A DNA stretch of 64,000 nucleotides from NCBI RefSeq assembly GCF_000499845.2, contig NC_023759.2, forward strand, positions 47,152,672-47,216,671. Direction: 5' to 3'. Numbering within the stretch: the stretch's first letter is position 1; every line of letters starts with the position of its first letter. This stretch comes from Phaseolus vulgaris (Eukaryota > Streptophyta > Magnoliopsida > Fabales > Fabaceae). Below the pieces are notes generated by a model, which saw only the letters and a program-made list of their open reading frames with translations, was not told the origin of the DNA and searched no databases. This document shows positions 38,065-48,820 of the stretch, in pieces. Position numbers and translations under genes: made by a program.

Positions 38065-39050
38065 CTGCGCGAAATATATAATTAATTTTATGAAGAATAA
38101 AAATATATAGCAACACAGATAGAAACACTGTTATGTAACTCTTTTCATGTTTTATGAAACTTCTGACGTAAAAAATTTAGTGAAGTGACTTTCAGAGAAA
38201 TAGAATGGACCTACCACTTTGGCAATGGTGTTGAACTTCACATTAGTAGGCTGCTTTCGCCTTTATTGGGAGGTTTATTGATCCTTATTTGCCATTAACA
38301 TATTCAATCATGTCTAAGACCACAATAAAGTTTTGTGCTCGACAAAATCATTTCAATGCTAGCAGCAATTATAATGGAGGAAAACTACTTTGGAGGGCAA
38401 GTTTTGTTTTCATATGAACCTTCCCCAAATTGTTTTGTTAGGTATGCGACTGTGATCAATAATGGCATGTGATTTATTTTCTTTTAATCATTGTGATGAC
38501 CTTCAAAGTGTGAATAGTTTAAGAGAAACAATTTGTGGAGGAAAATATTCCCCTTTGCACATAATATATAAACCATGATAAAAATTGTTCCGGAATGCTT
38601 TATTACCAGGTTCATTATTGCAATGTCTCTAATATTAGTTCGACTTGTAATAATTGATAATAAAATTCTTAGATTCTGATCCATAATGCCCAACGCTTTT
38701 AAACAAAAAAAACCATTAAATTTAAATGAACAAGGCTATGGTGGATAGTGCGGTACAAGGTTTCAATCTTTCTGACAAATTAGGGCATATTATATAGCAT
38801 CTTTTGAGGTCAACCAACAAAAAGGTTTTAGATATTATTGTTTAACAGAATTTAATTGAAAAAACTCAAGTGTTTGGTTTTTTTACTATGTTATTAGTCA
38901 TATGATAGAATATTGTTAACTTTTAAACCAATTATTCAAAAACATTACATATTTGAGAGTGGTTTGTTGCTTCAAATGTGGTGTTATTTCAAGCGACAAA
39001 AGACAATTCTAATGAATAATATCGATTTCTGTTGGGTAATAAAATCTGTA
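38065..39050. other. Intergenic region
   Basis: No gene, RNA or clear repeat recognised; the frame at 38484-38693 (-) has no domain. Confidence 0.4.
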
Positions 39051-39059
39051 ATTACTTTT

Positions 39060-39185
39060 AGAAAGTAATTTAACCATAATAGAAATTAATTTAAAAACTA
39101 AAAATTAATTTAGTTTCTAATTTAGTTACTATAATTATTAATTATTTTTGTCTTTAAAATTAGTTTTTATTTTATAATTTTTTTT
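39060..39185. mobile_element. CACTA-family subterminal fragment
   Basis: Contains the same TAATTTAGTTTCTAATTTAGTTACTATAA motif series as the CACTA terminus at 22572-22786, but lacks the CACTACAAGAAA end. Confidence 0.5.
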
Positions 39186-39844
39186 AAGTGTATTTAGTTA
39201 GATGTAAAAATATATTTCAAGAACAAAAATATCAAATGAGACGTAAAGAATAATATACAAGTAGAAGACTTTATCTGTTAACATGGTTAAGTACTTACCT
39301 AATTAAGACAATCTCACAAACTCAATATCACTCCAAAAAAATACGTAAGATGATTTTTAATAAATTTATCATACAATAAGAAAAATCTTTACACCATTTG
39401 AAATTATATTCAATTCACTAATATTCTTACTTTTTTTGCTCTTATAATTATTATAAAAATAAATATATTCAATAAATCACTAAAATGATTTATTAAATAA
39501 CAATTAATTTAAAAATAAAATTGATTAATTATTATATTAATTAAATTAATTAATTAATTTTAGTTGTTCATTATTTTAGATTTTAAATTAATTTTGATTA
39601 AATTAATAACTAATTTATAAAATTAAATATTAAAATTTTTCCCAAACGTGTGTCTGTATTACACAATTATATAAGTGAAATTGGTTTAAGTTTCACAAGG
39701 TTGCTATAATTGGTGGGGTTCAAAAAATTTTAGTTAGACTTACAATCATGTTTTTTTATTATTATGGAATTGGTAGTGTTGACGTGAAAAAGTGGAATGT
39801 TATACTTCATAAAAAAAATCATCAAATATTTTTGAGATAAAAAA

Positions 39845-40130
39845 TAATTAATTGATATATTGACTAAATTAGAGACCATAGATAAAAAAAAATTTTGTTT
39901 ATAAATTAGTTTTTATTATTTTTAAATGGTTTATAAATTGGTATCTGATTAACAACCAAAGTTTTTGCTACCAAATTTAGAAACTAAATAATTGGTAGTT
40001 AAAACCTTCGTAGTTAATTAGATACTAATTTAGAAACTATTTAACAATAATAGAAACTAATTTAGAAACCAATCTTTTTTAGTTTCTAAAATGATTTCTA
40101 ATTTAGTTACTATAGCAACTAGTGATATCG
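39845..40130. mobile_element. CACTA-family subterminal fragment
   Basis: Shares ATTGGTAGTTAAAAC(C/T)TT(C/G)GTAGTTAATTAGATA and the TAGTTTCTAAATTAG series with 22572-22786. It includes an inverted copy of the motif at its left edge (GACTAAATTAGAGACCATAG). No terminus seen. Confidence 0.6.
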
Positions 40131-42183
40131 TGCAGATGTGTGACTCGCCAATAAAATATGAATGATAGTCTATTCTAGCATATTCAGATTTGTCTTTATA
40201 ATCTGATGTCGTTGTGGGCCAAATACAAGACGAAATGGGATGGTCAACATGATCCGCATAATTTATTTATTTTTTTTTATATTTTTATATTTTCTTCGTT
40301 CCGTTCCATATTTCACAATTTAAATTTTTTCCTCACATTTTATTACATTTGTGTCGTGAAAATAATAGTATAAAATTATTTACCTAATATATGTAAACAA
40401 AAAATTAAATTTATTCAAAATAATTATTTAATTTTTTTATTTATTAATTTTTAAAAAATATATGTTGAATCACAATTCTGTATAAAAGTGAAGTTCAAAA
40501 AGTACAATTTTTTTATTCTAGGACATATCCTCCTTTAAATTTTGATCAATATACCATAAAAAATGTATTAATGGGAATATAAAAGTTACTCAATATTTAT
40601 TCTTATATTCATTAGAATTTTATAAAAAAAATATTTCCGAACCTGAGTTATTTAAAAAAAACTACGTCCTCTTATAAGTGTACAAATTTTATCTCTCTGA
40701 GCTAAGAGATAGGTAAATTATATTCCCATACAAACGGCAAAAGTTATTTTTTTAACATCTAATATAACCTATATTCTTTTGTTTTTTATTTTAGTTTAAA
40801 ACTAATAAAATATTCCAAAGATATGAAAAAATGTGCACACCTTAAAATATATTTTCTTCTTAGGATCTTTTCTTTTTTGTAATGGTTTACACTACTCCAA
40901 AGGAAATATTTGCTTTGCATAGCTAGAACTTTTGTGGTATAATTGTAATGATTTCAGTCACGGTTTATTTGAGTCTTCTATTAGAGCGAATTTTGATCCT
41001 ATCCTAGCGAGTATTTGTTGATCTTATCAAACCACCAACAATATGTTATCACACGCACGAGCTTCTATCTATCACTCTCGGTGTGAGGAGTGTGTTGGAG
41101 ATCTCACATCAAGTAAAGATAAGGACATTTCATTGTAGATAAGGACATTCCATTTCATAATAACTAACTACATTTTTTTAGTTAAAAGATTAAAAACAAA
41201 ACAAAAAAGCAGTAACCTACTGGCCATTAATTAAATAGTTTTTTTAAAAAAAGTTACTAATTGCTACTAGTTTTTATTTGATATTTAGACTAATTTAATA
41301 TTGTAATTTTACCATGAGCATTTTACTTAAAAAAACAAATATATTATGCAAATATTTCAAATATTAATTCATATTTAAAGAAATAATTGCCATCATAATA
41401 AAGTAAACAAATTCTCATTGAGATTATATACTTTTTTTTAAAACTCCCATTTCCCAACAATTATTGAAATGAAACGCGTGAAAACAACTTATGCAAACGC
41501 GAAATGTTGGTGAAGCAAGGTTGCGCAGCAAAACAACACCTGCATTGAATAGTGAATGTGTGGTGAGCCCAAAAAGCCCAACGCTATTAGCAGAATAAAA
41601 AAGTTAGAGAACAAAAACATAAGAAATGATTTTGTATTTGCAAGTTGCAATATTTTTTGTCCACGACAACGAATCTGCCTTCAGAATAGAGTTTCATTGC
41701 AGAGACTTTCATGCTCGTGCATGAATGAATGAATGAATCCCTTCACGACCCACCTAAAGCTGTTAATACTACTACTTTATTAATACGTCTGAAACAGGTT
41801 TTGGTCCCATACCTTAGCATGATGCCACTTTCTAAACATTAAATATGTCTCACTCAATGTTCTATCACATTATACGCCGTATTATTATTTATTCTTCATT
41901 AAAAAACAAGTTTATATAATAAACATTTTGTTTTTGCTTTCGACAAAGTCGTCTTATATTATTTTTGTTTAAAAATAAAAAACAAAAGAAGGCACCGAAA
42001 CTAAAACTAAAAGAATAAAACTTAAAGTCTCACTCGAATAATTAACAATAATTCAATTGAAAATTTAAAAAGTAGTCTCACTTAATGAATTAAAAGAATC
42101 AAAATTTGAAACTCAAAAGTGTTGACTTGAAATTTAAATAAAGAAACACTCACATGTATTAGAAATAAGATTAATTTATATTA
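40131..42183. other. AT-rich intergenic region
   Basis: No gene recognised. GTGTTGGAGATCTCACATCAAG at about 41092 resembles the first bases of some plant LTRs, but no second LTR is visible. A (GAAT)n tetramer run lies at about 41722-41738. Confidence 0.4.
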
Positions 42184-42192
42184 TATAAATAA

Positions 42193-42531
42193 AAGTTAAA
42201 TATTTTTTTCATTCTTGACGAAATTAATTTTTGTTCTTAGTTCAAATTTTAAACCTCTTGTGTGCTTGTAATAAGAAAATTATTAGAATGAATATATGAT
42301 AGTTTTGTTTTAGGTGACAAAAGGATTTTCAATGTAAATAGGATGTTAAAATATTTCATGTCACATTAATGTTATAATATAGTTTAAGCTGAAAATTTAT
42401 CTATTACGTGAAACAAAACACTGGTAAGATTCATCCTAATAATTTTTTTTTCTTAGTACAAGTATCTAAAAGGTTTAAAGTTTGTATTAGAGACAAAAAT
42501 TAATTTTACGCTAAAAAGACATATTTAACTC
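42193..42531. mobile_element. MITE with GTTAAATAT ends and 9-bp target duplication
   Basis: A 339-bp element starts AAGTTAAATAT and ends ATATTTAACTC. It is flanked by a perfect 9-bp duplication, TATAAATAA, at 42184-42192 and 42532-42540. The two ends form a long imperfect inverted repeat of about 100 bp (for example AAATTAATTTTTGT...TTATTAGAATGAAT against its inverted partner at 42432-42508), so the element can fold into a hairpin. The 9-bp duplication points to a Mutator-type MITE. Confidence 0.85.
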
Positions 42532-42540
42532 TATAAATAA

Positions 42541-43960
42541 AAAAATCTTCAATTTCTTGATTAGACTTAACTCGTACCTTAATATAAGATTAGATTTTTG
42601 TTTTCAGTTTTGTTTTTCATGATCTTCCTTTTTCATTAAGATGTATAATGAAGTCAATATTTTCATCTTATAACCAAGACCCATTGATGTTAAACGTGTG
42701 TATGCACGAACCAATAAGAAAAAGTAGGAGCTTTGTAAAAGACAGATTTTTGTACGTAGCATTATGAGTTTACTTCGCAAGGGGAGGCTAATATCCCGGA
42801 ACAAACCTCTCTGAGCATGACACCATGAGTTTTCAAACTTCCAAAGGCACATGGCCAAACAAAATATATACTATATATATTATTGGGCCTTATTTAGGTT
42901 TTTAATGAGATGTTGAAATTTCCAATATTGTGCTGAGAACAATTTCAAGACAAGTTTGATGTGTAGCGAAGTTTAATGTTGCTTTGTTGAATTTAATAAT
43001 CAAAGTTATAGCGAGTACCGACAACCAATCATCCTAAATTGTTTAACTGTTGAGTGTAAAGTAGTACCAAAGAAATTTCAACTCATAATCAACAACCTCA
43101 AGCATAATTAATCTCTCAACTACAACACATTCCAATCCTTTGGAATTAAACAGAAGATTGTCATTTCAACATGGTTTAACTCTGTTAAAAAATACATGTT
43201 TAGACTCATTTATATTTTTCTTAAAAACCCTTTATAATTAAAGAAGTTTAAACTGTTGTTTAAAGGTCTAATATTAAATTGATGAGCTTAATATTCTTAC
43301 ATTTCCTGTCTAATAATTATATAAAAAATGAAATCTCATACTTAGAATACATAAACTTTTTTACTGGTATTAAATTTGCTTTTGTCCATGTTAAGGTGCC
43401 TAGTTTAATGCATTCTTCATCACAACGCAAGCAATCATGTACTCACCCAAATAGATCGAAAATTAGACTAAAAAAAATGGGATGGTCAACTAAATGGGTT
43501 GCTGTATACTCAACGGGGAATGAAGGATGATGATATTGCATGATTCGCATCTCTTCCCACTAATACAGATACCTTTCTTTCATTTTTATTTTACTACTTG
43601 AAAGTTTTGATGTGTTTTAAAACCATTAAGGTGTTGTTGTAGACTAATTTTAATTACCACAACTTTTTTAAACATTATCTTATAAGTTTAGGAGGGCATG
43701 GCGTAAGTTACTACTTTCTGTAAAGGATTCAATTTGTACTTCTTTTTATAAACTCTGCATTTTGTAGAGCGATCTCACACTACTGAGTGGGACCAGATTA
43801 TTTTTTGATGCTGACTTTTGGCATAAAAGCATTGAAAAACTATTGATGATGATGAAGCTGGAAAGATTGGACTGATCTGTATTTACATTTTACGAGCCAA
43901 GCCAGTGGCACGCAGAGTGCTTTCCACACCAAATCTACCTTCATTTCTTTCTTCAATGCT
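42541..43960. other. Intergenic region upstream of BOR
   Basis: No gene recognised; frames at 42604-42858 (-) and 43279-43530 (+) have no domain. The last few hundred bases are expected to hold the BOR promoter. Confidence 0.4.
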
Positions 43961-43976
43961 TTGCTTTTTTAAAGCT

Positions 43977-43984
43977 TATAAATA
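43977..43984 (+). promoter_or_regulatory. Candidate TATA box of BOR gene
   Basis: TATAAATA about 450 bp upstream of the BOR start codon, followed by a CT-rich stretch. If used, the transcript would start near 44010 and carry a long leader with upstream AUGs, unless an unseen intron removes part of it. Confidence 0.5.
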
Positions 43985-44169
43985 CTCTACCCTCACACAC
44001 ATTGTTGTTATTAGGAACCACTCCAGAAGAATACAATACAATACAATACAACTTGCTCTTTTCGTGGTGCTACCCAATAAGAGCATCTATCCCGAGTTCC
44101 TAACCCTGCTTTTGGTGCTACAGCTGGCTTCTTGGCATATTCACACCATTGAATCTCTCACTCTCCCAT

Positions 44170-44205
44170 ATGTCTCTTCAGACCAAACTGCATTATTCAT
44201 GCTAA
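44170..44205 (+). other. Upstream ORF 1 in the BOR leader (11 codons)
   Basis: ATG at 44170 with stop at 44203-44205, in the predicted 5' leader of BOR. Overlaps the next upstream ORF in another frame. Relevance depends on the true transcription start. Confidence 0.45.
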
Positions 44206-44285
44206 ATTCTTGTTTACTTTGTCCCCACTTTCTTCCATTTTCCTTCCCCAGCTTGCCTGTGATTGAGCCTTGTCGAGAAATCTAG
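44199..44285 (+). other. Upstream ORF 2 in the BOR leader (28 codons)
   Basis: ATG at 44199, stop TAG at 44283-44285, ending 140 bases before the BOR start codon. Confidence 0.45.
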
Positions 44286-44313
44286 CCAAAACAAATTGAA
44301 AACAACAAAAATA

Positions 44314-44319
44314 ATGTAA
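44314..44319 (+). promoter_or_regulatory. AUG-stop (ATGTAA) in the BOR leader
   Basis: ATGTAA, a start codon directly followed by a stop, lies 107 bases upstream of the BOR start codon. In Arabidopsis, AUGUAA in the NIP5;1 leader causes boron-dependent ribosome stalling and mRNA decay, and upstream ORFs control BOR1 translation. The same element here, in front of a borate exporter, is suggestive. It is only functional if the region is retained in the mRNA. Confidence 0.55.
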
Positions 44320-44425
44320 ACTATACATTGTTAGTTTCTGATTGGCACTGTTACTCTTAGCCCCAGTGGCAGCCTTTGGAAGTCTATATTGATTCCCTTT
44401 GACCCTTTTTGGTCTGGAAGAAGAT

Positions 44426-47400
44426 ATGGAGGAAACATTTGTACCCTTTGAAGGAATCAAGAATGATCTGAGAGGAAGGTTGATGTGCTACAAGCAAGAT
44501 TGGACGGGTGGAATCAAAGCAGGTTTAAGGTATGTATATATGCTGAACTTGTTTAGCTGCTAGTGGGGACATGTATTGAAAGATTTGAATGTTTCTTGGC
44601 TTCAACCAATGGTATTTAAACAGTATACAAGTTTCTAAATTTTCACATCCCTTTACAGGATTTTGGCGCCCACCACATACATATTCTTTGCTTCAGCAAT
44701 ACCAGTCATTTCATTCGGGGAACAACTTGAGCGAGATACTGGTACTGAATATTCTAGCTTTAATTTATTCTTCTTTCTCCTCAGAAAGAAAAAAAAAAAC
44801 TATAAAAGATAACGCTTGCCTGTTGTTTTGCACTTGCAGACGGTGTTCTAACTGCTGTTCAAACATTGGCATCCACTTCCATATGTGGCATCATACACTC
44901 AATCCTTGGAGGTCAACCTTTGCTGATTTTAGGAGTGGCAGAACCTACCGTGATCATGTACACATTCATGTTTAATTTTGCAAAAGAGAGACCAGAGTTG
45001 GGCCGCAATTTGTTTCTGGCATGGACTGGATGGTAAATAAGTTTGTCTATTTATGCAATTGTTTTCTAGTACCATTCATCATAACGTGGCTTAACATTGT
45101 CCTTTATTTTTCCTTTAACCTGATTTTGTAGGGTATGTGTCTGGACTGCAGTGTTGCTATTCTTGCTAGCCATCTTAGGGGCTTGCTCTATAATCAACAG
45201 GTTTACCCGTATTGCAGGAGAACTATTTGGCATGCTTATTGCAATGCTCTTCATGCAGCAAGCTATCAAAGTAAGATAAGTTATCAAAGTTAACTTTGTC
45301 AAGAGTTCAAACCATACATTAGTACCTGAATTAGCAATGCACTTTGGACAAATTAATTTAACATACTGCTGCCATAATTGTTCAGGGACTTGTTGACGAG
45401 TTTCGCATACCAGAAAGACAAAATCCAAAATCAATTGAGTTTATACCTTCATGGAGGTTTTCTAACGGGATGTTTGCTCTAGTGCTTTCATTTGGCCTTC
45501 TCCTCACTGCATTAAGAAGCAGAAAGGCTAGGTCATGGCGTTATGGTACTGGTAAGTGTTTGTCTTCTGATTACAATTCCAAAAACTTAAACTGTTAGGT
45601 GAAGACACATTAATTTTATGTTATTGTTTTATCAGCAAGTTAATGGTTTTATATTACATCTCTAACACTGAATTTGTTAACAGGTTGGCTTCGCAGCCTA
45701 ATAGCAGACTATGGTGTGCCACTTATGGTCCTGGTTTGGACAGGTGTATCCTACCTGCCTGCTGGAAGTGTTCCACATGGTATTCCAAGGCGCCTGTTCA
45801 GCCCGAATCCATGGTCACCGGGTGCATACGAGAATTGGACTGTTATTAAGGCATGCAAATTAATTGCAACTTCTTTAATTCTCCATTATTTATTAACAAG
45901 TGGACTTGTGATAAAAGTATATATATATTGTACTTATTTGTCATGAACATAACAGGATATGGTTCATGTTCCTGTTGTCTACATAATCGGAGCATTTATC
46001 CCAGCCACCATGATTGCTGTGCTTTATTACTTTGACCATAGTGTAGCATCCCAGCTTTCCCAGCAGAGTGAGTTCAATTTGAGAAAGCCATCTTCTTACC
46101 ATTACGACTTGCTTCTTTTGGGATTTTTGGTGAGCCAGTTTTTTATGTTCCTTCCTTGCTTCATTTTTTAGCATTTGTAATATATTAATATGAATATACT
46201 CTCATGCAATCACTACTTCAAAAGACATAAAAAATTACTTCTGATTGGTTGGCGGTATAAAATCTTTTATAATGATATGTAGTACATGCATAATAAACTT
46301 AGATTTAATTGAATGATTATTTTTCTAAAGGTTTTTTTTTTTTTCTGGAGGGAAGACCTTAATGTGTGGCCTTCTTGGAATTCCTCCAGCAAATGGAGTC
46401 ATACCACAGTCTCCAATGCACACAAAGAGTCTGGCAACTCTTAAACATCAGGTAATCAAGTCAGTGCTTTTGCCAATTTCTCCCTAATTAATTTATAATA
46501 CTAAGCACTACATCAACAAGTCTCACTAAAAAGAGCAATGGTGGTGCAGTTGCTTCGGAACAAACTGGTGGTAACCGCACGAAAAAGTATGGGAAAGAAT
46601 GCTAGTTTAGGACAGTTATATGGCAACATGGTAGAAGCCTACCATCAAATGCAGACGCCTCTTATTTACCAGGACCCCTCTGCTCGAGTAAGTATGCTAA
46701 CTTTTTTTCTTATCCTTAAATCTCCCTTACTTGAGTTTCAAGCGTTTAGTATAGTACAAGAGACTATATGTGCTTCATTTGTCAATAAAAAACTCATCGC
46801 CTAATCACTTCTTTCTTACCAGTAACATTGAAAGATTATAGCACAGGAAAACATATTTTGGTCACAGTGAACCTTATTATTTTGTAGCTCAAGTATTAGC
46901 GCATGACATATTGTTATACATGTCACATATTATTATGATCAGGCGCAAGGACTAAAAGAACTTAAAGAATCAACCATTCAAGCAGCTACTAGTATGGGAA
47001 ACATGGATGCCCCCATAGATGAGACTTTATTTGATGTTGAGAAAGAAATAGACGATTTGCTGCCTGTTGAGGTTAAGGAACAGCGTCTGAGTAACTTTCT
47101 TCAAGCAATAATGGTGGGAGGATGCGTTGCAGCCATGCCTGTCCTCAAGAAAATACCAACCTCAGTCCTTTGGGGCTATTTTGCCTTCATGGCCATTGAA
47201 AGTTTGCCAGGAAATCAATTCTGGGAAAGGATCTTATTGCTCTTCACTGCACCAAGCAGAAGATACAAGTAAAAAAACATTCTATTTCTTTTATCCTTCT
47301 ACTGTTCAATCCTCTATCCCATGCCTCTTATGATCAACAAATTTCTTCTTTGAGTGCAGGGTTCTTGAGGATTACCATGCTACTTTTGTAGAAACAGTTC

Positions 47401-48213
47401 CTTTCAAGACAATAGCAACATTCACCATTTTCCAAACCATTTACCTTCTTGTATGCTTTGGACTAACATGGGTTCCTATTGCCGGGGTCATGTTCCCTAT
47501 GATGATCATGCTCTTAGTTCCGGTAAGACAGTACTTTCTCCCCAAATTTTTCAAGGGGGCACACCTTCAAGACTTGGATGCAGCCGCGTATGAAGAGCAA
47601 ACAGCTTTGCCATTCAACCTTGCAACAGTACGGTTTCTTATCGTATACAACTAGCTTAGCTTAAATTTATGATGGGAATAAGTGCTTTTGGTACTGTTTT
47701 TCACCCATAAACTGAAGATTCACTTCGATTATGAACATGACAAAGGTTGACACCGATTACTAAGATAAACACTTCACTAAAACATCAATGGAATTACGAT
47801 TAAGTTTTGTCCTTTATGATAATCCACATTTTAGTCATTGTTATATATATTTTTGTGGATACATTTGCTTATGTTCCATACAACTGTTCTAACAGCAATC
47901 AGAGTTTGGAGGTGGTGCTTCTCATGTTGGAGAAGGTGAGATCCTAGATGAAGTTATCACAAGAAGCCGTGGCGAGTTTAGGCACACTAGCAGTCCAAAG
48001 ATCACAAGCTCCACCACGACACCAAGAACTGATCCTAAAAGCCATCTAAGCCCACGCGTCTCATTTAGTTCACGCGTGGGTGAGCTCAAAACTGAGCAAA
48101 GTCCTCGATCTGGTGCAAGAGGTTCCCTCAGTCCAAACGCTGGAGAAGTGAGACTATCAAATCTGGGAAGAAGTCCTCTTAATCCAGATTCAAAACAGCA
48201 GGACCACAACTAA
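44426..48213 (+). CDS. BOR1: Borate exporter, BOR1 type (SLC4-like)
   Basis: Plasma-membrane borate efflux transporter for xylem loading. Exons: 44426-44529, 44659-44741, 44840-45032, 45132-45270, 45386-45551, 45684-45850, 45956-46129, 46356-46451, 46550-46687, 46943-47268, 47360-47627 and 47896-48213. They join in frame to 723 aa (Arabidopsis BOR1 about 704). The SLC4-like membrane core contains [47 protein letters not shown] and [22 protein letters not shown]. The cytosolic loop has YGNM (Y398) and YHQM (Y405), tyrosine sorting motifs at the positions known from Arabidopsis BOR1. Residue 373 is His, where I recall a third Tyr. FFKG (Lys594) aligns with the Lys590 ubiquitination site after a four-residue insertion (near PSARAQ). 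The Ser/Pro-rich tail ([16 protein letters not shown]) is BOR1-like. Intron 6 has a GC donor (AAG|GC at 45850/45851). All other introns are GT-AG. BOR1 rather than a BOR2 or other paralogue is inferred. Confidence 0.95.
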
Positions 48214-48820
48214 TAATTAATCATAGAAGATTGCAGTCGTATGCCTTAGAAGGACTATTTAGGAGGCTTATTTCTTGCTACTTTTCCATTCTAGTTTGTT
48301 CTATAATTTTGCTTGTCATGTTTGTAACTTGTAAAGTCCTTTTCCTTGTCCCATATACAACAGATATGAGATATGTAACCAAAGTGTGCCTCTTTCCTAA
48401 GTCAATTGTATTAGTGACTGTTACTATATTTGTGCAAATGTATATCATCATCAAAAGTTTGCTTCAATAAATTGTGACTATAGTTTGAGTCTTGTATTAT
48501 TTCAGATGGATTACATACTACAACTGGATTTTATGGTTCATATCCCTCTATCACTTAGTATAATAATATCTGTCTTCAAATTCATAGAAGCATCAACAAA
48601 TTGCCAGAGAAGTTATTTTATGTTCGAGTCTACCTCGCAGTAGTTTCGATCTAAACAATAATGTATTATCAATAACACGTACAGATATAAGGAGTTGAAA
48701 CTTTTATAAAATGTAATTGGGTGTTAAGAATTTTTTTCACATTAAGTCCGGTAGAAAGACCAGCCCAATAGCATGGCATGAAGATGAAAACATGTGAGTG
48801 GTGTTGATGACCTGTTTGTG
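48214..48820. other. 3' flank of BOR
   Basis: Expected 3' UTR and terminator sequence; AATAAA lies near 48467. Frame 48231-48470 is hydrophobic by T-richness and shows no recognised protein. Confidence 0.4.

Noticed and set aside
41080..41170. LTR-like start GTGTTGGAGATCTCACATCAAG
   Set aside because: No partner LTR or target duplication could be found within the window.
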